Positions 7,604 to 19,644 of a stretch of DNA of 64,000 nucleotides are shown here, piece after piece (positions within the stretch are counted from its first letter, which is position 1; each line of letters starts with the position of its first letter). The stretch covers positions 1 to 64,000 of the forward strand of contig NZ_JRKS01000001.1 of the NCBI RefSeq assembly GCF_000763805.1, read 5' to 3'. The notes under the pieces are model-generated. The model saw only the letters and a program-made list of their open reading frames with translations. It searched no databases and had not been told where the DNA came from. The stretch comes from Paracoccus sphaerophysae (GTDB lineage Bacteria > Pseudomonadota > Alphaproteobacteria > Rhodobacterales > Rhodobacteraceae). Position numbers and translations under genes: made by a program.

Positions 7604-7995
7604 GCGGCTGCTCCTATGTCGGCGGTGATTTCGCGCGCCAGCCCGGCCAGTCCGTCCATACGCAGCCGGACGTTCAGGCCTTCCGTGACGATCTCGACCC
7701 CCTCGATCATCAGCGCCACGATGCGCGCCTGTTCGGCCGGGAAGAGTTCGTCCCACAGCGGATCCAGCCGGGTCAGCGCCGCGCGGGCGTCGGCCTCAGA
7801 GATGTCGTCGGCGTGGGCACGCGCGGCCTTCCAGGTGGCCACGACGATCTCCGGCTGGCGGAACACGGCGCGCAGCTGGTCGATGACGGTGGCCTCGTTT
7901 TCGCCGGCGGGCACGCGGCCGACCGGGCAGGACCCCGCGCCGTGCTTCAGCACTGTCTTGCTGACGTAGTACACGGCCTTGGTCGCAGTGGGCAC
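7600..7995 (-). pseudogene. C-terminal fragment of serine recombinase
   Basis: About 130 residues match the far C-terminus of Tn3/phage-like serine recombinases of the type that precedes the tail gene: KAVYYVSKTVLKHGAG, GRVPAGENEATVIDQLRAVF, then LDPLWDELFPAEQARIVALM and IVTEGLNVRLRMDGLAGL. The catalytic and DNA-binding domains are absent. Upstream of the GTG at 7995 the frame meets a stop, and no recombinase homology is seen. The break lies between about 7990 and 8040, some 130-180 bp from the tRNA-Ala end, consistent with deletion at the island edge. Confidence 0.8.
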
Positions 7996-8172
7996 GGGAG
8001 GGGAGCTGTTCAGTCACAGCGTCGCAGCTGCTACGGCAGGATTCTTTCCCACAGCCCAGCGAAGTGCGCCAGTGTCCTAGGGCGTCCAGGATGAAGTGGG
8101 GGAAGAGAAGGCGGACCTGTCTCGGCGAGACAGCACTAACGTAATGAAATGACTAGTGTAATCTTGAATATC

Positions 8173-8248
<76 letters not shown>

Positions 8249-8291
8249 ACCGGAGGTCCGGGCAGCAGCACCTGCCGCCCGCGTGGGGGGT

Positions 8292-8320
8292 CGTATAGGG
8301 GCTGGCTTGGCGGGCCGCAA
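8292..8320 (-). promoter_or_regulatory. Promoter of tRNA-Ala
   Basis: On the minus strand TTGCGG (8320-8315) and TATACG (8297-8292) are exactly 17 bp apart. A start about 7 bp downstream would give a leader of roughly 37 nt before the tRNA 5' end at 8248. Confidence 0.6.
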
Positions 8321-8597
8321 GCGGAAAAAACAGGGCGGGACGATCTTGGTTGGGGCCGCTGGAAAAGGAGGAAGAGCGGCTCGGCACAAGGGGATTTCGG
8401 GACGGCTCGTCGCGGAGGTGCAATCGCGGGAACGCTTCTGTGACAGATACACGCCGGCGGAGAAGCGATAACGTGTTCATCGGCGTGAGCGCCGCTGTGT
8501 CCAAATGTTGGATACTGTGCCTGATCGCATCAAATCTGCTGCAGTCATCTGCGCTTCGAGAGCCACGACGTGGCGCTGATCGGCGAAGCGGACAGGT
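8321..8597. other. Non-coding stretch
   Basis: Nothing recognisable is seen here: no frame with a domain and no RNA gene. It lies between the tRNA promoter and the fghA remnant and probably contains decayed sequence. Confidence 0.5.
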
Positions 8598-8790
8598 GAC
8601 CTGGGACAGGGCACCGGGTTCTACGTCAACGCGACGGACGACCCGTGGAAACCGCATTTCCGGATGTGCGACTATGTCGTCCAGGAGCTGCCGGGCCCCG
8701 CTGGGTTCGGCGTGACCAACCGCTACGAGGTTCGCGGCATACTCGCTGATCGTATCTTCGGGTGTGCGATGGCTGGGCGCCAAATATGTG
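8598..8790 (+). pseudogene. S-formylglutathione hydrolase remnant
   Basis: Starting at 8598 one frame reads [19 protein letters not shown], then [14 protein letters not shown]. This is the conserved core just before the nucleophile of S-formylglutathione hydrolase (esterase D; formaldehyde detoxification). About 40 residues later, where the family has GHSMGG, the frame reads [10 protein letters not shown], so the catalytic serine is replaced by alanine. Neither the N-terminal 110 nor the C-terminal 130 or so residues are present. It is a dead fragment, left beside the tRNA and the island. Confidence 0.65.
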
Positions 8791-8985
8791 CACCTTCCCG
8801 CGGCGTCTCCGCGTGCAGCAGGCGTGGCCGACAGGCAAGCCTCAGGGCCGCCTCGCCCAGCGGACAGGCAAAGCCTGAAAGTGAGGCGTTGTTCGCTGAC
8901 CCGCGGACACCAGCGGTGGACCACGCGAGAGCGTGGCGCCAGACTGGCCCAGGAGGCCGAGCGATCCCGTGGACCACCCCTGCAT

Positions 8986-9034
8986 CCTCGCAGACAGTCC
9001 CCGGCGCCTTGGCGCCGAGGGGCCAGTCTCGCAG
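8986..9034 (-). terminator. Hairpin terminator after clpA
   Basis: The 49-bp segment folds into a strong hairpin: CGGCGCC/GGCGCCG around a 2-nt loop, extended by CCCC/GGGG and a further CGAGAC/GTCT(G)CG layer. It lies 17 bp after the clpA stop. There is no T-run, as is common in GC-rich alphaproteobacteria. Confidence 0.6.
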
Positions 9035-9050
9035 GCCGCCGGCTACCCGG

Positions 9051-11369
9051 CTACTCCGCGGTCAGCAGCGGGGTCTTGTCGCGGCCGAGGCGGGGGGCGC
9101 CGGGGCCGTCGATGTCGAAGACGGGCTTGTCGTCCTCGATGCGGACCTTGACGACCCCGCCCTTGGCCAGGCGGCCGAACAGGAGCTCTTCGGCCAGGGG
9201 TTTCTTGATCGATTCCTGGATGACCCGGGCCAGCGGCCGGGCGCCCATCCTGTCGTCATAGCCCTTTTCGGCCAACCAGTTGGCGGCTTCGGAGGTCAGC
9301 TCGATGTGGACGTTGCGGTCCATCAGCTGGGCCTCGAGCTGCAGGATGAACTTTTCGACCACCTGCACGATCACCTCGCGCGGCAGCGGCGCAAAGGAGA
9401 TCACCGCGTCAAGCCGGTTGCGGAATTCCGGCGTGAAGGTGCGCTCGATCGCCTCCTTGTCCTCGCCCTCGCGACGCTGGCGGCCGAACCCGATCGCCGC
9501 GCGCGCCTGGTCGGCCGCACCCGCGTTCGAGGTCATGATCAGGATCACGTTGCGGAAATCGACCTGCCGGCCGTTGTGGTCGGTCAGCTTGCCGTGGTCC
9601 ATCACCTGCAGCAGGATGTTGTAGACATCCGGGTGCGCCTTCTCGATCTCGTCCAGCAGCAGCACGCTATGCGGATGCTGGTCCACGCCATCGGTCAGCA
9701 GCCCGCCCTGGTCGAAGCCGACATAACCCGGAGGCGCGCCGATCAGCCGCGAGACCGCGTGCTTCTCCATGTATTCTGACATGTCGAAGCGCAGCAGCTC
9801 TACCCCCAACGTGTGGGCGAGCTGCTTGGCGACCTCGGTCTTGCCGACGCCGGTGGGGCCGGCGAACAGGTAGTTGCCGATCGGCTTTTCCGGTTCTCGC
9901 AGCCCCGCGCGGGCCAGCTTGATCGACGAGGACAGCGCCTCGATCGCGGCATCCTGGCCAAACACCAGACGCTTGAGCGTCTTTTCCAGGTCGCGCAGCA
10001 CCTCGGCGTCGTCCTTGGAGACGCTCTTCGGCGGGATCCGGGCGATCTTGGCGACCACTGCCTCGATCTCTTTCGGCGAGATGACCTTCTTGCGGCGGTT
10101 TTCGGCGACGACATGCTGCGCAGCCCCCGCCTCGTCGATCACGTCGATCGCCGAATCCGGCAGCTTGCGGTCGTTGATGTAGCGGCTCGCGAGTTCCACC
10201 GCGGTCTTGATCGCGTCCGAGGTGTAGCGCAGGTCGTGATGTTTTTCGAAGCTGGGCTTGAGCCCCATCAGGATCTTGATCGCGTCCGGCACCGAGGGCT
10301 CGTTCACGTCGATCTTCTGGAACCGACGGCTCAGCGCGCGGTCCTTTTCGAAATGCTGCCGGAATTCCTTGTAGGTGGTCGACCCCATGCAGCGCAGCTT
10401 GCCGCCCGACAGCGCGGGTTTCAGCAGGTTCGACGCATCCATCGCCCCGCCCGAGGTCGCCCCGGCGCCGATGACGGTGTGGATCTCGTCGATGAAGAGG
10501 ATCGCGTCGTCGTGGTCCTCGAGTTCCTTCACGACCGCCTTCAGCCGTTCCTCGAAGTCACCGCGATAGCGGGTGCCGGCCAGCAGCGCCCCCATGTCCA
10601 GCGAATAGATCGTGGCCCCCGACAGCACGTCCGGGGTTTCGCCGCGGGTGATCTTGAGCGCCAGGCCTTCGGCGATGGCGGTCTTGCCGACGCCGGGATC
10701 GCCGACCAGCAGCGGGTTGTTCTTGCGGCGGCGGCACAGCACCTGGATGCAGCGCTCGACCTCGTCGGCGCGGCCGATCAGCGGGTCCACGTCGCCTTCG
10801 GACGCCTTGGCGTTCAGGTCGACGCAATATTTGGCCAGCGCGGTTTCGTCCTTGGGCGCGGGCTTTTCCTCGGCCCGGGCGTGGTCATCCTCGGCCCCCT
10901 GCACGCTGCGCGGTTCCGAGAAGGACGCGTTCTTGGCCACGCCGTGGGCGATGAAGTTCACCGCGTCATAGCGCGTCATGTCCAGTTCCTGCAGGAAGAA
11001 CGCGGCGTTCGATTCCCGTTCCGCAAAGATCGCGACCAGCACGTTGGCGCCGGTGACCTCGTTGCGGCCCGAGCTTTGGACGTGGATCGCCGCGCGCTGG
11101 ATCACGCGCTGGAAGGCGGCGGTGGGCACGGCCTCCGAGCCTTCGACGTCGGTGATCAGCGTGGACAGGTCGTCTTCGATGAAATCGCTGAGCAGGCGGC
11201 GCAGTTCGTCCAGATCGACGTTGCAGGCCCGCATGACCCGCACCGAATCCGGTTCCTCGGTCAGCGCAAGCAGCAGATGTTCCAGCGTCGCCAGCTCATG
11301 CCGATGTTGGTTGGCCAGCGACAGGGCGGCATGGATCGCCTGTTCCAGGGTATTCGAGAAGGACGGCAC
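9051..11369 (-). CDS. clpA: ATP-dependent Clp protease ATP-binding subunit ClpA
   Basis: This is a 772-residue AAA+ unfoldase that feeds substrates to ClpP in the cytosol. An N-domain with two Clp repeats occupies residues 1-145. AAA module 1 has Walker A GDPGVGKT (223-230) and Walker [10 protein letters not shown]; module 2 has Walker A GPTGVGKT (504-511) and [15 protein letters not shown]. The tripeptide IGF (626-628) is the loop that docks into ClpP. The full length and the missing middle domain distinguish it from ClpB. In many alphaproteobacteria the adaptor gene clpS sits directly upstream; here the upstream neighbour is gloB. Confidence 0.97.
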   Translation of the reverse strand: MPSFSNTLEQAIHAALSLANQHRHELATLEHLLLALTEEPDSVRVMRACNVDLDELRRLLSDFIEDDLSTLITDVEGSEAVPTAAFQRVIQRAAIHVQSSGRNEVTGANVLVAIFAERESNAAFFLQELDMTRYDAVNFIAHGVAKNASFSEPRSVQGAEDDHARAEEKPAPKDETALAKYCVDLNAKASEGDVDPLIGRADEVERCIQVLCRRRKNNPLLVGDPGVGKTAIAEGLALKITRGETPDVLSGATIYSLDMGALLAGTRYRGDFEERLKAVVKELEDHDDAILFIDEIHTVIGAGATSGGAMDASNLLKPALSGGKLRCMGSTTYKEFRQHFEKDRALSRRFQKIDVNEPSVPDAIKILMGLKPSFEKHHDLRYTSDAIKTAVELASRYINDRKLPDSAIDVIDEAGAAQHVVAENRRKKVISPKEIEAVVAKIARIPPKSVSKDDAEVLRDLEKTLKRLVFGQDAAIEALSSSIKLARAGLREPEKPIGNYLFAGPTGVGKTEVAKQLAHTLGVELLRFDMSEYMEKHAVSRLIGAPPGYVGFDQGGLLTDGVDQHPHSVLLLDEIEKAHPDVYNILLQVMDHGKLTDHNGRQVDFRNVILIMTSNAGAADQARAAIGFGRQRREGEDKEAIERTFTPEFRNRLDAVISFAPLPREVIVQVVEKFILQLEAQLMDRNVHIELTSEAANWLAEKGYDDRMGARPLARVIQESIKKPLAEELLFGRLAKGGVVKVRIEDDKPVFDIDGPGAPRLGRDKTPLLTAE

Positions 11370-11556
11370 GACACTGCTCCTGTCAGTCGGCTGGCGGTCT
11401 GGACGTTGGCTCGTCCACCTGACCAGACTGTCACGATACGGTTAAGAATTGGTGCATTTCGGCCTGACGCAAGGGGTTTCTGACCCCTGGGCAGCCGAAG
11501 CGGCGGCGGTTTTGACAGATGTGATCACGCGGGTGGCCTGTTTCAAGGCGCCCAGG

Positions 11557-12294
11557 CTATCCACGGAAGCCGTCCTTCTCGCGCCTGAGCCGGGCAAATG
11601 CGGCCGCCGCATCCTCGCCCGGACGGGCCAGCGCCGCCGCGCGCAGGAAAGGGTTCGTCGCCTTTTCGTCGGCGAGCGTCGCCGGAGAGGCCGGGCGCTG
11701 CCCCGCCAGCGTGGCGTCCAGCCGCTGCCGCAGCGCCGCGTTGTCCGGGTCCACCGCCAGCGCAAAGGCGCCGTTGCCGCGGGCATAGTCGTGGCCCGAA
11801 CAGATCAGCGTCTCGTCGGGCAGGGCGGCCAGCCGAGAGAGCGAGTCCCACATCTGCGCGGGCGTGCCCTCGAACAGACGCCCGCAGCCCATCGCCATGA
11901 GGCTGTCGGCGGTGAAGGCCAGCCCGGCGCCGGGCAGGTGATACGCCACGTGGCCCACCGTGTGGCCGGGGACGTCAATGACCTCGACCCGCTCGCCGCA
12001 GAACTCGGCCGGCGTGCCGGGGGTCAGCGGTCGGTCAAGCGCCGGCAGGCGGGCCGCATCCGCTGCGTTTCCCCAAACGGTGGCGCCGGTCGCGGCCACG
12101 ATCTGCGGCACGGCCTGGATGTGGTCGTCGTGGTGGTGGGTCAGCAGGATCGCGTCCAGCCCCCAGCCGCGGCGGTCGAGTTCCGCCAGGATCGGCGCCG
12201 CCTCGGGCGCGTCGATCAGCGCGGTCTGGCCGCCGCCATGCACCAGATAGGCGTAATTGTCGGTCAGGCAGCGGATCGTCACCAGGTCGGTCAT
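11557..12294 (-). CDS. gloB: Hydroxyacylglutathione hydrolase (glyoxalase II)
   Basis: This 245-residue metallo-beta-lactamase-fold enzyme hydrolyses S-D-lactoylglutathione to lactate and glutathione in methylglyoxal detoxification. The binuclear metal motif THHHDDH is at residues 52-58, followed by VPGHTVGHVAYHL, FTADSLMAMGCGRLFEG and CSGHDYARGN. ATG 12294 was chosen because GGAG lies eight bases upstream and MTDLVTIRCLTDNYAYLV matches family N-termini; an ATG at 12315 is in frame. It is divergent from the methyltransferase gene, with about 100 bp between their starts. Confidence 0.95.
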   Translation of the reverse strand: MTDLVTIRCLTDNYAYLVHGGGQTALIDAPEAAPILAELDRRGWGLDAILLTHHHDDHIQAVPQIVAATGATVWGNAADAARLPALDRPLTPGTPAEFCGERVEVIDVPGHTVGHVAYHLPGAGLAFTADSLMAMGCGRLFEGTPAQMWDSLSRLAALPDETLICSGHDYARGNGAFALAVDPDNAALRQRLDATLAGQRPASPATLADEKATNPFLRAAALARPGEDAAAAFARLRREKDGFRG

Positions 12295-12396
12295 GTCGAA
12301 GGCTCCGTTGGGCATCGGAACCAGGTTAGGGGCTGCCGGCCCGGGGTGCAAACCGTGATGCTTGACCTCGGGCGCCGGACCCGGCCCATTGGCGCC

Positions 12397-13230
12397 ATGC
12401 ATCATGATGTCGTCGACCTGCGCCGCTTTTATTACCAGCGCGCCCTTGGCCGGGTGGTGCAGCGGGTGCTGCGGGACCGGATGACGGCGATCTGGCCGCC
12501 CGAGCAGACCTCGGGGATGACCGTCGCGGGCTACGGCTTCGCGGCGCCGCTGCTGCGCCCCTATCTGGCCTGCGCGCGGCGGGTGACGGCGCTGATGCCG
12601 GGCCCGCAGGGGGTGATGCCCTGGCCGGCGGGGGCGCCCAATCACAGCGTGATCTGCGACGAGGAGGCCTGGCCGCTGGATACCGGCAGCATTGACCGGC
12701 TGGTGATGCTACACGGGCTGGAAACCGCCGACCACCCGGCCGCCGCCCTTGCCGAGGCGTGGCGCACGCTGGGGCCGGGGGGGCGGATGGCCATCATGGT
12801 GCCGAACCGTGCCGGGCTGTGGGCGCAAAGCGAGACGACGCCGTTCGGGATCGGCCGCAGCTATACCCGCGGCCAGCTGGAGGCGCAGGCCCGCGCGACG
12901 GGCTTCGTCCCCGAGGGCGGGGGGGCGGCGCTGTACATCCCGCCCTCGGACCGGCGCTTCTGGTTGAAAAGCGCGCAGATGTGGGAACGCACCGGCACCC
13001 GCATCGCCCGCCTTCTGATCGCCGGCGTGGTCATCACCGAATTCGTCAAGCAGGTCAGCGCCCCGGTCGGTCCGGGCCGGGCGGTTCTGGTGCCAAGTCC
13101 GCTCGAGGTGCTCGAGGGGATTCGGCGTCCGCGCCCCGCCGCGCGGCCCGCGCACGGCAATTCCGTAGGCCGGGCGGTGCCGCCTCGGGCCGGGGACGAG
13201 ACGAATTCCGCGCCCGATCGCGGCTGTTAG
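12397..13230 (+). CDS. SAM-dependent methyltransferase, class I
   Basis: This is a 277-residue protein starting MHHDVVDLRRFYYQRALGR. The Rossmann-fold SAM-binding loop is modified (MTVAGYGFAAPLL, about 37-49). LVMLHGLETADHPAAALAEA, with WRTLGPGGRMAIMVPNRAGLW after it, matches the motif region of Methyltransf_11 proteins. The substrate is not known. The same gene pair, divergent from gloB, is familiar from other Rhodobacteraceae. The C-terminal 40 residues are Arg/Pro-rich and likely disordered. Confidence 0.85.
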   Translation: MHHDVVDLRRFYYQRALGRVVQRVLRDRMTAIWPPEQTSGMTVAGYGFAAPLLRPYLACARRVTALMPGPQGVMPWPAGAPNHSVICDEEAWPLDTGSIDRLVMLHGLETADHPAAALAEAWRTLGPGGRMAIMVPNRAGLWAQSETTPFGIGRSYTRGQLEAQARATGFVPEGGGAALYIPPSDRRFWLKSAQMWERTGTRIARLLIAGVVITEFVKQVSAPVGPGRAVLVPSPLEVLEGIRRPRPAARPAHGNSVGRAVPPRAGDETNSAPDRGC

Positions 13231-13294
13231 CGCAACCCGCGCCGGGTACCGCCGTCTTTGGTCGGAAACGGCGCTCTTTCGCGGCTTGTGACAG

Positions 13295-13323
13295 TTGCAC
13301 ATGCCGTTCAACTGCTGTTAGAG
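13295..13323 (+). promoter_or_regulatory. Putative atp operon promoter
   Basis: TTGCAC (13295-13300) and TTAGAG (13318-13323) are 17 bp apart, about 120 bp before atpH, in a 214-bp spacer with no other gene. The elements are only moderately good. Confidence 0.4.
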
Positions 13324-13444
13324 ACGCCGCAGATTTCAGGGGGCTTCGTCCGTTCCGGCGCCGCTCCACCGTCCGCGCCCCGTGACTGACCGGCCCCGAC
13401 GCCGGCCCGGCCTGCGGGGCTACGCGCAAAGCAAAGGGGTGTCC

Positions 13445-14004
13445 GTGGCCAATAACGCTTCGATTTCCGCCAACATCGCCGGGCGTTACGCGCAAGCCGT
13501 CTTTGACCTGATCCGGGAACAGGGCGCGGTCGACGCGCTGGCCGGCCAGGTCGAGTCGTTGGGCGCCGCGCTGAAGGACAGCGAAGACCTGCGCAAGCTG
13601 ATCGCCTCGCCGCTGTTCTCGCGCGAGCAGCAGGAAAACGCCATCGGCGCGATCGCCGGCAAGATGGGCCTGTCGCCGGTGCTGACCAACACCCTGCGGC
13701 TGATGGCGCAGAACCGCCGCCTGTTCGCCCTGCCGCAGCTGGTGGCCCGCCTGGGCGAACTGATCGCCGAGGCGCGCGGCGAGGTCACGGCCGAGGTCGT
13801 GTCCGCCGCCCCGCTGAGCGCCGAACAGGAACGCAAGCTGACCGAGACGCTGGCCGCGAAATCCGGCAAGACGGTCAAGCTGAACACCCGCGTCGATGAA
13901 GGTCTGATCGGCGGAATGATTGTCAAGCTGGGCTCGCAGATGATCGACAGCTCGATCCGCTCGAAGCTCGCTTCCCTGCAGAATGTCATGAAAGAGGTCG
14001 GATA

Positions 14005-14005
<1 letters not shown>
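13445..14005 (+). CDS. atpH: ATP synthase F1 subunit delta
   Basis: The 186-residue delta subunit links F1 to the peripheral stalk of ATP synthase at the cytoplasmic membrane. It begins (M)[20 protein letters not shown] and shows the OSCP/delta signatures: [27 protein letters not shown] and the C-terminal [14 protein letters not shown] with [10 protein letters not shown]. The GTG at 13445 has AAAGG at a good distance; a GTG two codons earlier (13439) is the alternative. It is the first gene of atpHAGDC, and its TAA overlaps the atpA ATG (TAATG). Confidence 0.95.
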
Positions 14006-15534
<1,529 letters not shown>

Positions 15535-15547
15535 GGAGGAGCGGAGC

Positions 15548-16426
15548 ATGCCCAGCCTCAAGGATCTGAAAAACCGGATCGGCAGCGTCAAGAACACGCG
15601 GAAGATCACCAAGGCGATGCAGATGGTCGCCGCCGCCAAGCTGCGCCGCGCACAGGAAGCGGCCGAGGCTGCGCGCCCCTATGCCGACCGCATGTCCGCC
15701 GTCATGGCGGGCCTGACCGCGGCCGCCGCCGGGTCCGAGGGCGCACCGCGCCTGCTGGCCGGGACGGGCTCGGATCAGCGCCACCTGCTGGTGGTGCTGA
15801 CCTCGGAACGCGGCCTTGCCGGGGGCTTCAACAGCTCGATCGTCAAGCTGGCCCGCCAGCGGGCCGAAGAGCTGCGCGGCCAGGGCCGGGACGTCGCGAT
15901 CATGACCGTGGGCAAGAAGGCCCGCGAGCAGATGAAGCGCGACTATTCCGACCGGTTCGTCCATCACGTCGACCTGTCCGAGGTCAAGCGCGTGGGCTAT
16001 GACAACGCCCGCGCCATCGCGCAGGAAATCCTCGACCGCTTCGACGCGGGCGATTACGACGTGGCGACGCTATTCTACAGCCGCTTCGAATCCGTTATCA
16101 GCCAGGTTCCGACCGCCCGCCAGATCATCCCCGCGGTGGTCGAGGAAGGCACCGAGGTCGGTGGCGCCAGCGCGCTTTACGACTACGAACCCGGCGAAGA
16201 AGCGATCCTGACCGACCTGCTGCCGCGTTCGGTGGCGACCCAGGTCTTTGCCGCGTTGCTGGAAAACGCCGCGTCCGAGCAGGGCGCACGGATGACCGCG
16301 ATGGACAACGCGACCCGCAACGCCGGCGACATGATCGACCGCCTCACGACCGAGTACAACCGCTCGCGTCAGGCCGCGATCACCAAGGAACTCATTGAAA
16401 TCATTTCGGGCGCCGAGGCGCTCTGA
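15548..16426 (+). CDS. atpG: ATP synthase F1 subunit gamma
   Basis: The 292-residue gamma subunit is the rotating central shaft of F1. The N-terminal helix [20 protein letters not shown], which continues into [10 protein letters not shown], and the C-terminal [19 protein letters not shown] with [17 protein letters not shown] are the invariant coiled-coil halves. A ribosome binding site GAGGAGCGGAGC precedes the ATG. It lies 13 bp after atpA and 21 bp before atpD. Confidence 0.99.
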   Translation: MPSLKDLKNRIGSVKNTRKITKAMQMVAAAKLRRAQEAAEAARPYADRMSAVMAGLTAAAAGSEGAPRLLAGTGSDQRHLLVVLTSERGLAGGFNSSIVKLARQRAEELRGQGRDVAIMTVGKKAREQMKRDYSDRFVHHVDLSEVKRVGYDNARAIAQEILDRFDAGDYDVATLFYSRFESVISQVPTARQIIPAVVEEGTEVGGASALYDYEPGEEAILTDLLPRSVATQVFAALLENAASEQGARMTAMDNATRNAGDMIDRLTTEYNRSRQAAITKELIEIISGAEAL

Positions 16427-16447
16427 CCGTAACGCAGGGGTAGATAG

Positions 16448-17869
<1,422 letters not shown>

Positions 17870-17878
17870 GGGGGCGAC

Positions 17879-18328
17879 ATGGCCGACACGATGCAGTTCG
17901 ACCTCGTCTCGCCGGAACGGAGCCTCGTTTCCGTCCCGGCGCGCGAGGTCCGTCTGCCGGGCACCGATGGCGATCTGACCGCCATGCCCGGCCACGCCTC
18001 GACCATCGTCACGCTGCGGCCGGGGATGGTCACGGTCGTCGACGGGCAGGGCAACGCGACCGAGTTTGCGGTGACCGGCGGCTTTGCCGAGATCACCGGG
18101 GAATCGGTCAGCCTGCTGGCCGAACGCGGCCACGCGCGGGCCGAGATCACCCAGGACATCTATAACGAGATGGTCCTGGACGCCCGCCGCGCCCATCGCT
18201 CGGCCGAAACCCGGCGCGAGACGGTGGGGGACGAGGTCGTCGCCGCGGCCGCCAAGCTGTTGGGCGACATGGAGGCCCTGGGCACCCATATCGGCCTCGA
18301 CCCGAACCAGGCGACGATCCCGGACTGA
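17879..18328 (+). CDS. atpC: ATP synthase F1 subunit epsilon
   Basis: The 149-residue epsilon subunit has the N-terminal beta-sandwich (MQFDLVSPERSLVSVPAREV, GDLTAMPGHASTIVTLRPG, GGFAEITGESVSLLAE). A C-terminal helical part follows that is somewhat longer than the minimal form. It connects the shaft to the c-ring and can inhibit ATP hydrolysis. It is the last gene of the operon and is followed by a strong hairpin. Confidence 0.96.
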   Translation: MADTMQFDLVSPERSLVSVPAREVRLPGTDGDLTAMPGHASTIVTLRPGMVTVVDGQGNATEFAVTGGFAEITGESVSLLAERGHARAEITQDIYNEMVLDARRAHRSAETRRETVGDEVVAAAAKLLGDMEALGTHIGLDPNQATIPD

Positions 18329-18363
18329 TCCCAACCGCGAAGCGCGAAAGATTTTAGTTAGTT

Positions 18364-18399
18364 GAAGGCCCCGTCCTCTGGTTTCAGGATGGGGCCTTC
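18364..18399 (+). terminator. Terminator after atpC
   Basis: A 14-bp stem, GAAGGCCCCGTCCT paired with AGGATGGGGCCTTC and one mismatch-free core, closes an 8-nt loop 35 bp after the atpC stop. A T-rich patch TTTTAGTTAGTT precedes it, so it would also work for transcription from the opposite strand. Confidence 0.75.
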
Positions 18400-18468
18400 C
18401 TGTATGTCGGGCAGGTCTGATGCCGGACCCGCAGGCGACGGGCCGCCTTCTATCGATTTGGGACGCCG

Positions 18469-18819
18469 ATGCTCCGTTTCAGTCATACCGCCGTCGGCGT
18501 CCAGCAGGGCACGGAGATGCTGTTCACCGCCTTCGAGGATGGCGGGCCGATGTGGACCCGGTCGGGGCCGCGTGTCGAACGCTGCGCGGTCCGGTTTCCG
18601 ACGCCCTTTCTTGGCGTTCCGGCCGTGCATGTGGGGCTGTCGATGTGGGACATCGCGATGGACAGCAACCAGCGGGTGGACGTCAGCGCCGACGAGATCA
18701 CCCCTCAGGGCTTCGTGATCCTGTTCCGCACCTGGGGCGATACCCGGGTCGCCCGTGCCCGCGTGTCGTGGATGGCCATCGGGCCGACCGAGCACGAGGA
18801 CGATTTTCTGCTCGACTGA
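18469..18819 (+). CDS. H-type lectin domain protein
   Basis: This 116-residue protein has no signal peptide. The sequence contains FTAFEDGGPMWTRSGPRVER, VRFPTPFLGVPAVHVGLSMW, then DIAMDSNQRVDVSADEITPQ and GFVILFRTWGDTRVARARVSW. That is the beta-sandwich pattern of the H-type lectin family (snail agglutinin fold), which binds N-acetylgalactosamine in the founding members. It follows the atp operon terminator on the same strand, an arrangement I recall from other Rhodobacteraceae. Its sugar or protein ligand in bacteria is unknown. Confidence 0.8.
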   Translation: MLRFSHTAVGVQQGTEMLFTAFEDGGPMWTRSGPRVERCAVRFPTPFLGVPAVHVGLSMWDIAMDSNQRVDVSADEITPQGFVILFRTWGDTRVARARVSWMAIGPTEHEDDFLLD

Positions 18820-18843
18820 CCGCTGCAATCGCGGGCACGCGGG

Positions 18844-19644
18844 TCAGGCCCGGTCCAGATTGACCGCGATCAGCTCGGCAACGGTGGCGGGGCGCGTCAA
18901 CGGGGCCATGTGGCCCGCGCCCGGGACGGTCGCCCGGCCGACATCCGGCAGGCGCGCCGCCAAGGCTGCGGCGATCTCGGCAATGACCGGCGGCGAGGAC
19001 GCCCCGGTGATGAACATCACCGCCGCCGAAAGGCGTTCGAGGCCGCCCGGCGCCAGGATCCCGGCTCGGTCGTGATAGATGTCGGGCATGGTATCCCGCA
19101 CCGCCGCCATCTGCGCGATCAGCTGGTCGCGGGTCAGTGGCGGCACCGCATTCAGGTCCGGCCCGTCCCAATAGCGCAGGAACGCCGCCGTCGCGCCGGC
19201 CCTGTCACCGGCCGCCTCGAAGCGCTCCAGCGCGGCCAGCAGACCGTCCGGGTCGCGAGCCGGGGCGGGCAGGGCGGCGAACATGACCGGCTCGATCAGG
19301 GTCAGGCTGCGGACACGCGCGGGGTCCACCACCGCAAGCGCGAGCGCCGCCACCGCGCCGAAGGAATGGCCCAGCAGGTCGACCCGGTGATCCGCCGATC
19401 CCGCCGCCAGGCGCTCGGCCTCGGCCCGCGCGGCGGTCAGGGTCGTCGCCATGATCTCGCCCGGCGCGATCGCCGCGAGCCGCGGGCTGCGGCCATGCCC
19501 GGGCAGGTCCAGCGCGTGCAGATCGACGCGCCCGCCCAAGCCCTCGGCGATCGGCCCCCAGCCCGCGCCGCTGCCCATCATGCAGTGCAGCGCCAGCGCC
19601 GGGCGGCGCCGGTCGCCGGGGAAATGCCGGCGAAACAGCGTCAC
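18844..19644 (-). CDS. Alpha/beta hydrolase
   Basis: This 266-residue hydrolase of the alpha/beta fold has the oxyanion region ALHCMMGSGAGWGPIAE, the strand LHALDLPGHGRSPR, nucleophile elbow GHSFGA and a final PGAGHMAPLTRP supplying the histidine. The substrate is not evident; the family includes esterases and C-C hydrolases. The start is a GTG that overlaps the stop of the upstream isomerase gene (GTGA), so the two form an operon. Confidence 0.88.
   Translation of the reverse strand: MTLFRRHFPGDRRRPALALHCMMGSGAGWGPIAEGLGGRVDLHALDLPGHGRSPRLAAIAPGEIMATTLTAARAEAERLAAGSADHRVDLLGHSFGAVAALALAVVDPARVRSLTLIEPVMFAALPAPARDPDGLLAALERFEAAGDRAGATAAFLRYWDGPDLNAVPPLTRDQLIAQMAAVRDTMPDIYHDRAGILAPGGLERLSAAVMFITGASSPPVIAEIAAALAARLPDVGRATVPGAGHMAPLTRPATVAELIAVNLDRA

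Larger units (their letters stand above)
1..8172. mobile_element. Decaying genomic island abutting tRNA-Ala(GGC)
   Basis: The stretch left of the tRNA-Ala gene carries two serine recombinases (one intact, one lacking its N-terminus), two ParB-like genes, a parDE toxin-antitoxin pair and broken type I restriction-modification genes. This cargo is typical of integrated elements. Everything right of about 9051 is ordinary core content. The right boundary is inferred from the 3' end of the tRNA at 8173; the left boundary is outside the window. No tyrosine integrase and no second copy of the tRNA 3' end were seen, so the mode of entry is unknown. Confidence 0.6.

Noticed and set aside
1-8172. Defence island built around the type I system
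   Set aside because: hsdM is frameshifted, hsdS is reduced to a few codons and hsdR is absent, so no working defence system can be supported.
8664-9779. Long plus-strand frame covering the fghA relic and the end of clpA
   Set aside because: Only its first part (fghA-like) has meaning; the rest is the antisense of clpA and is biased by GC-rich third positions.
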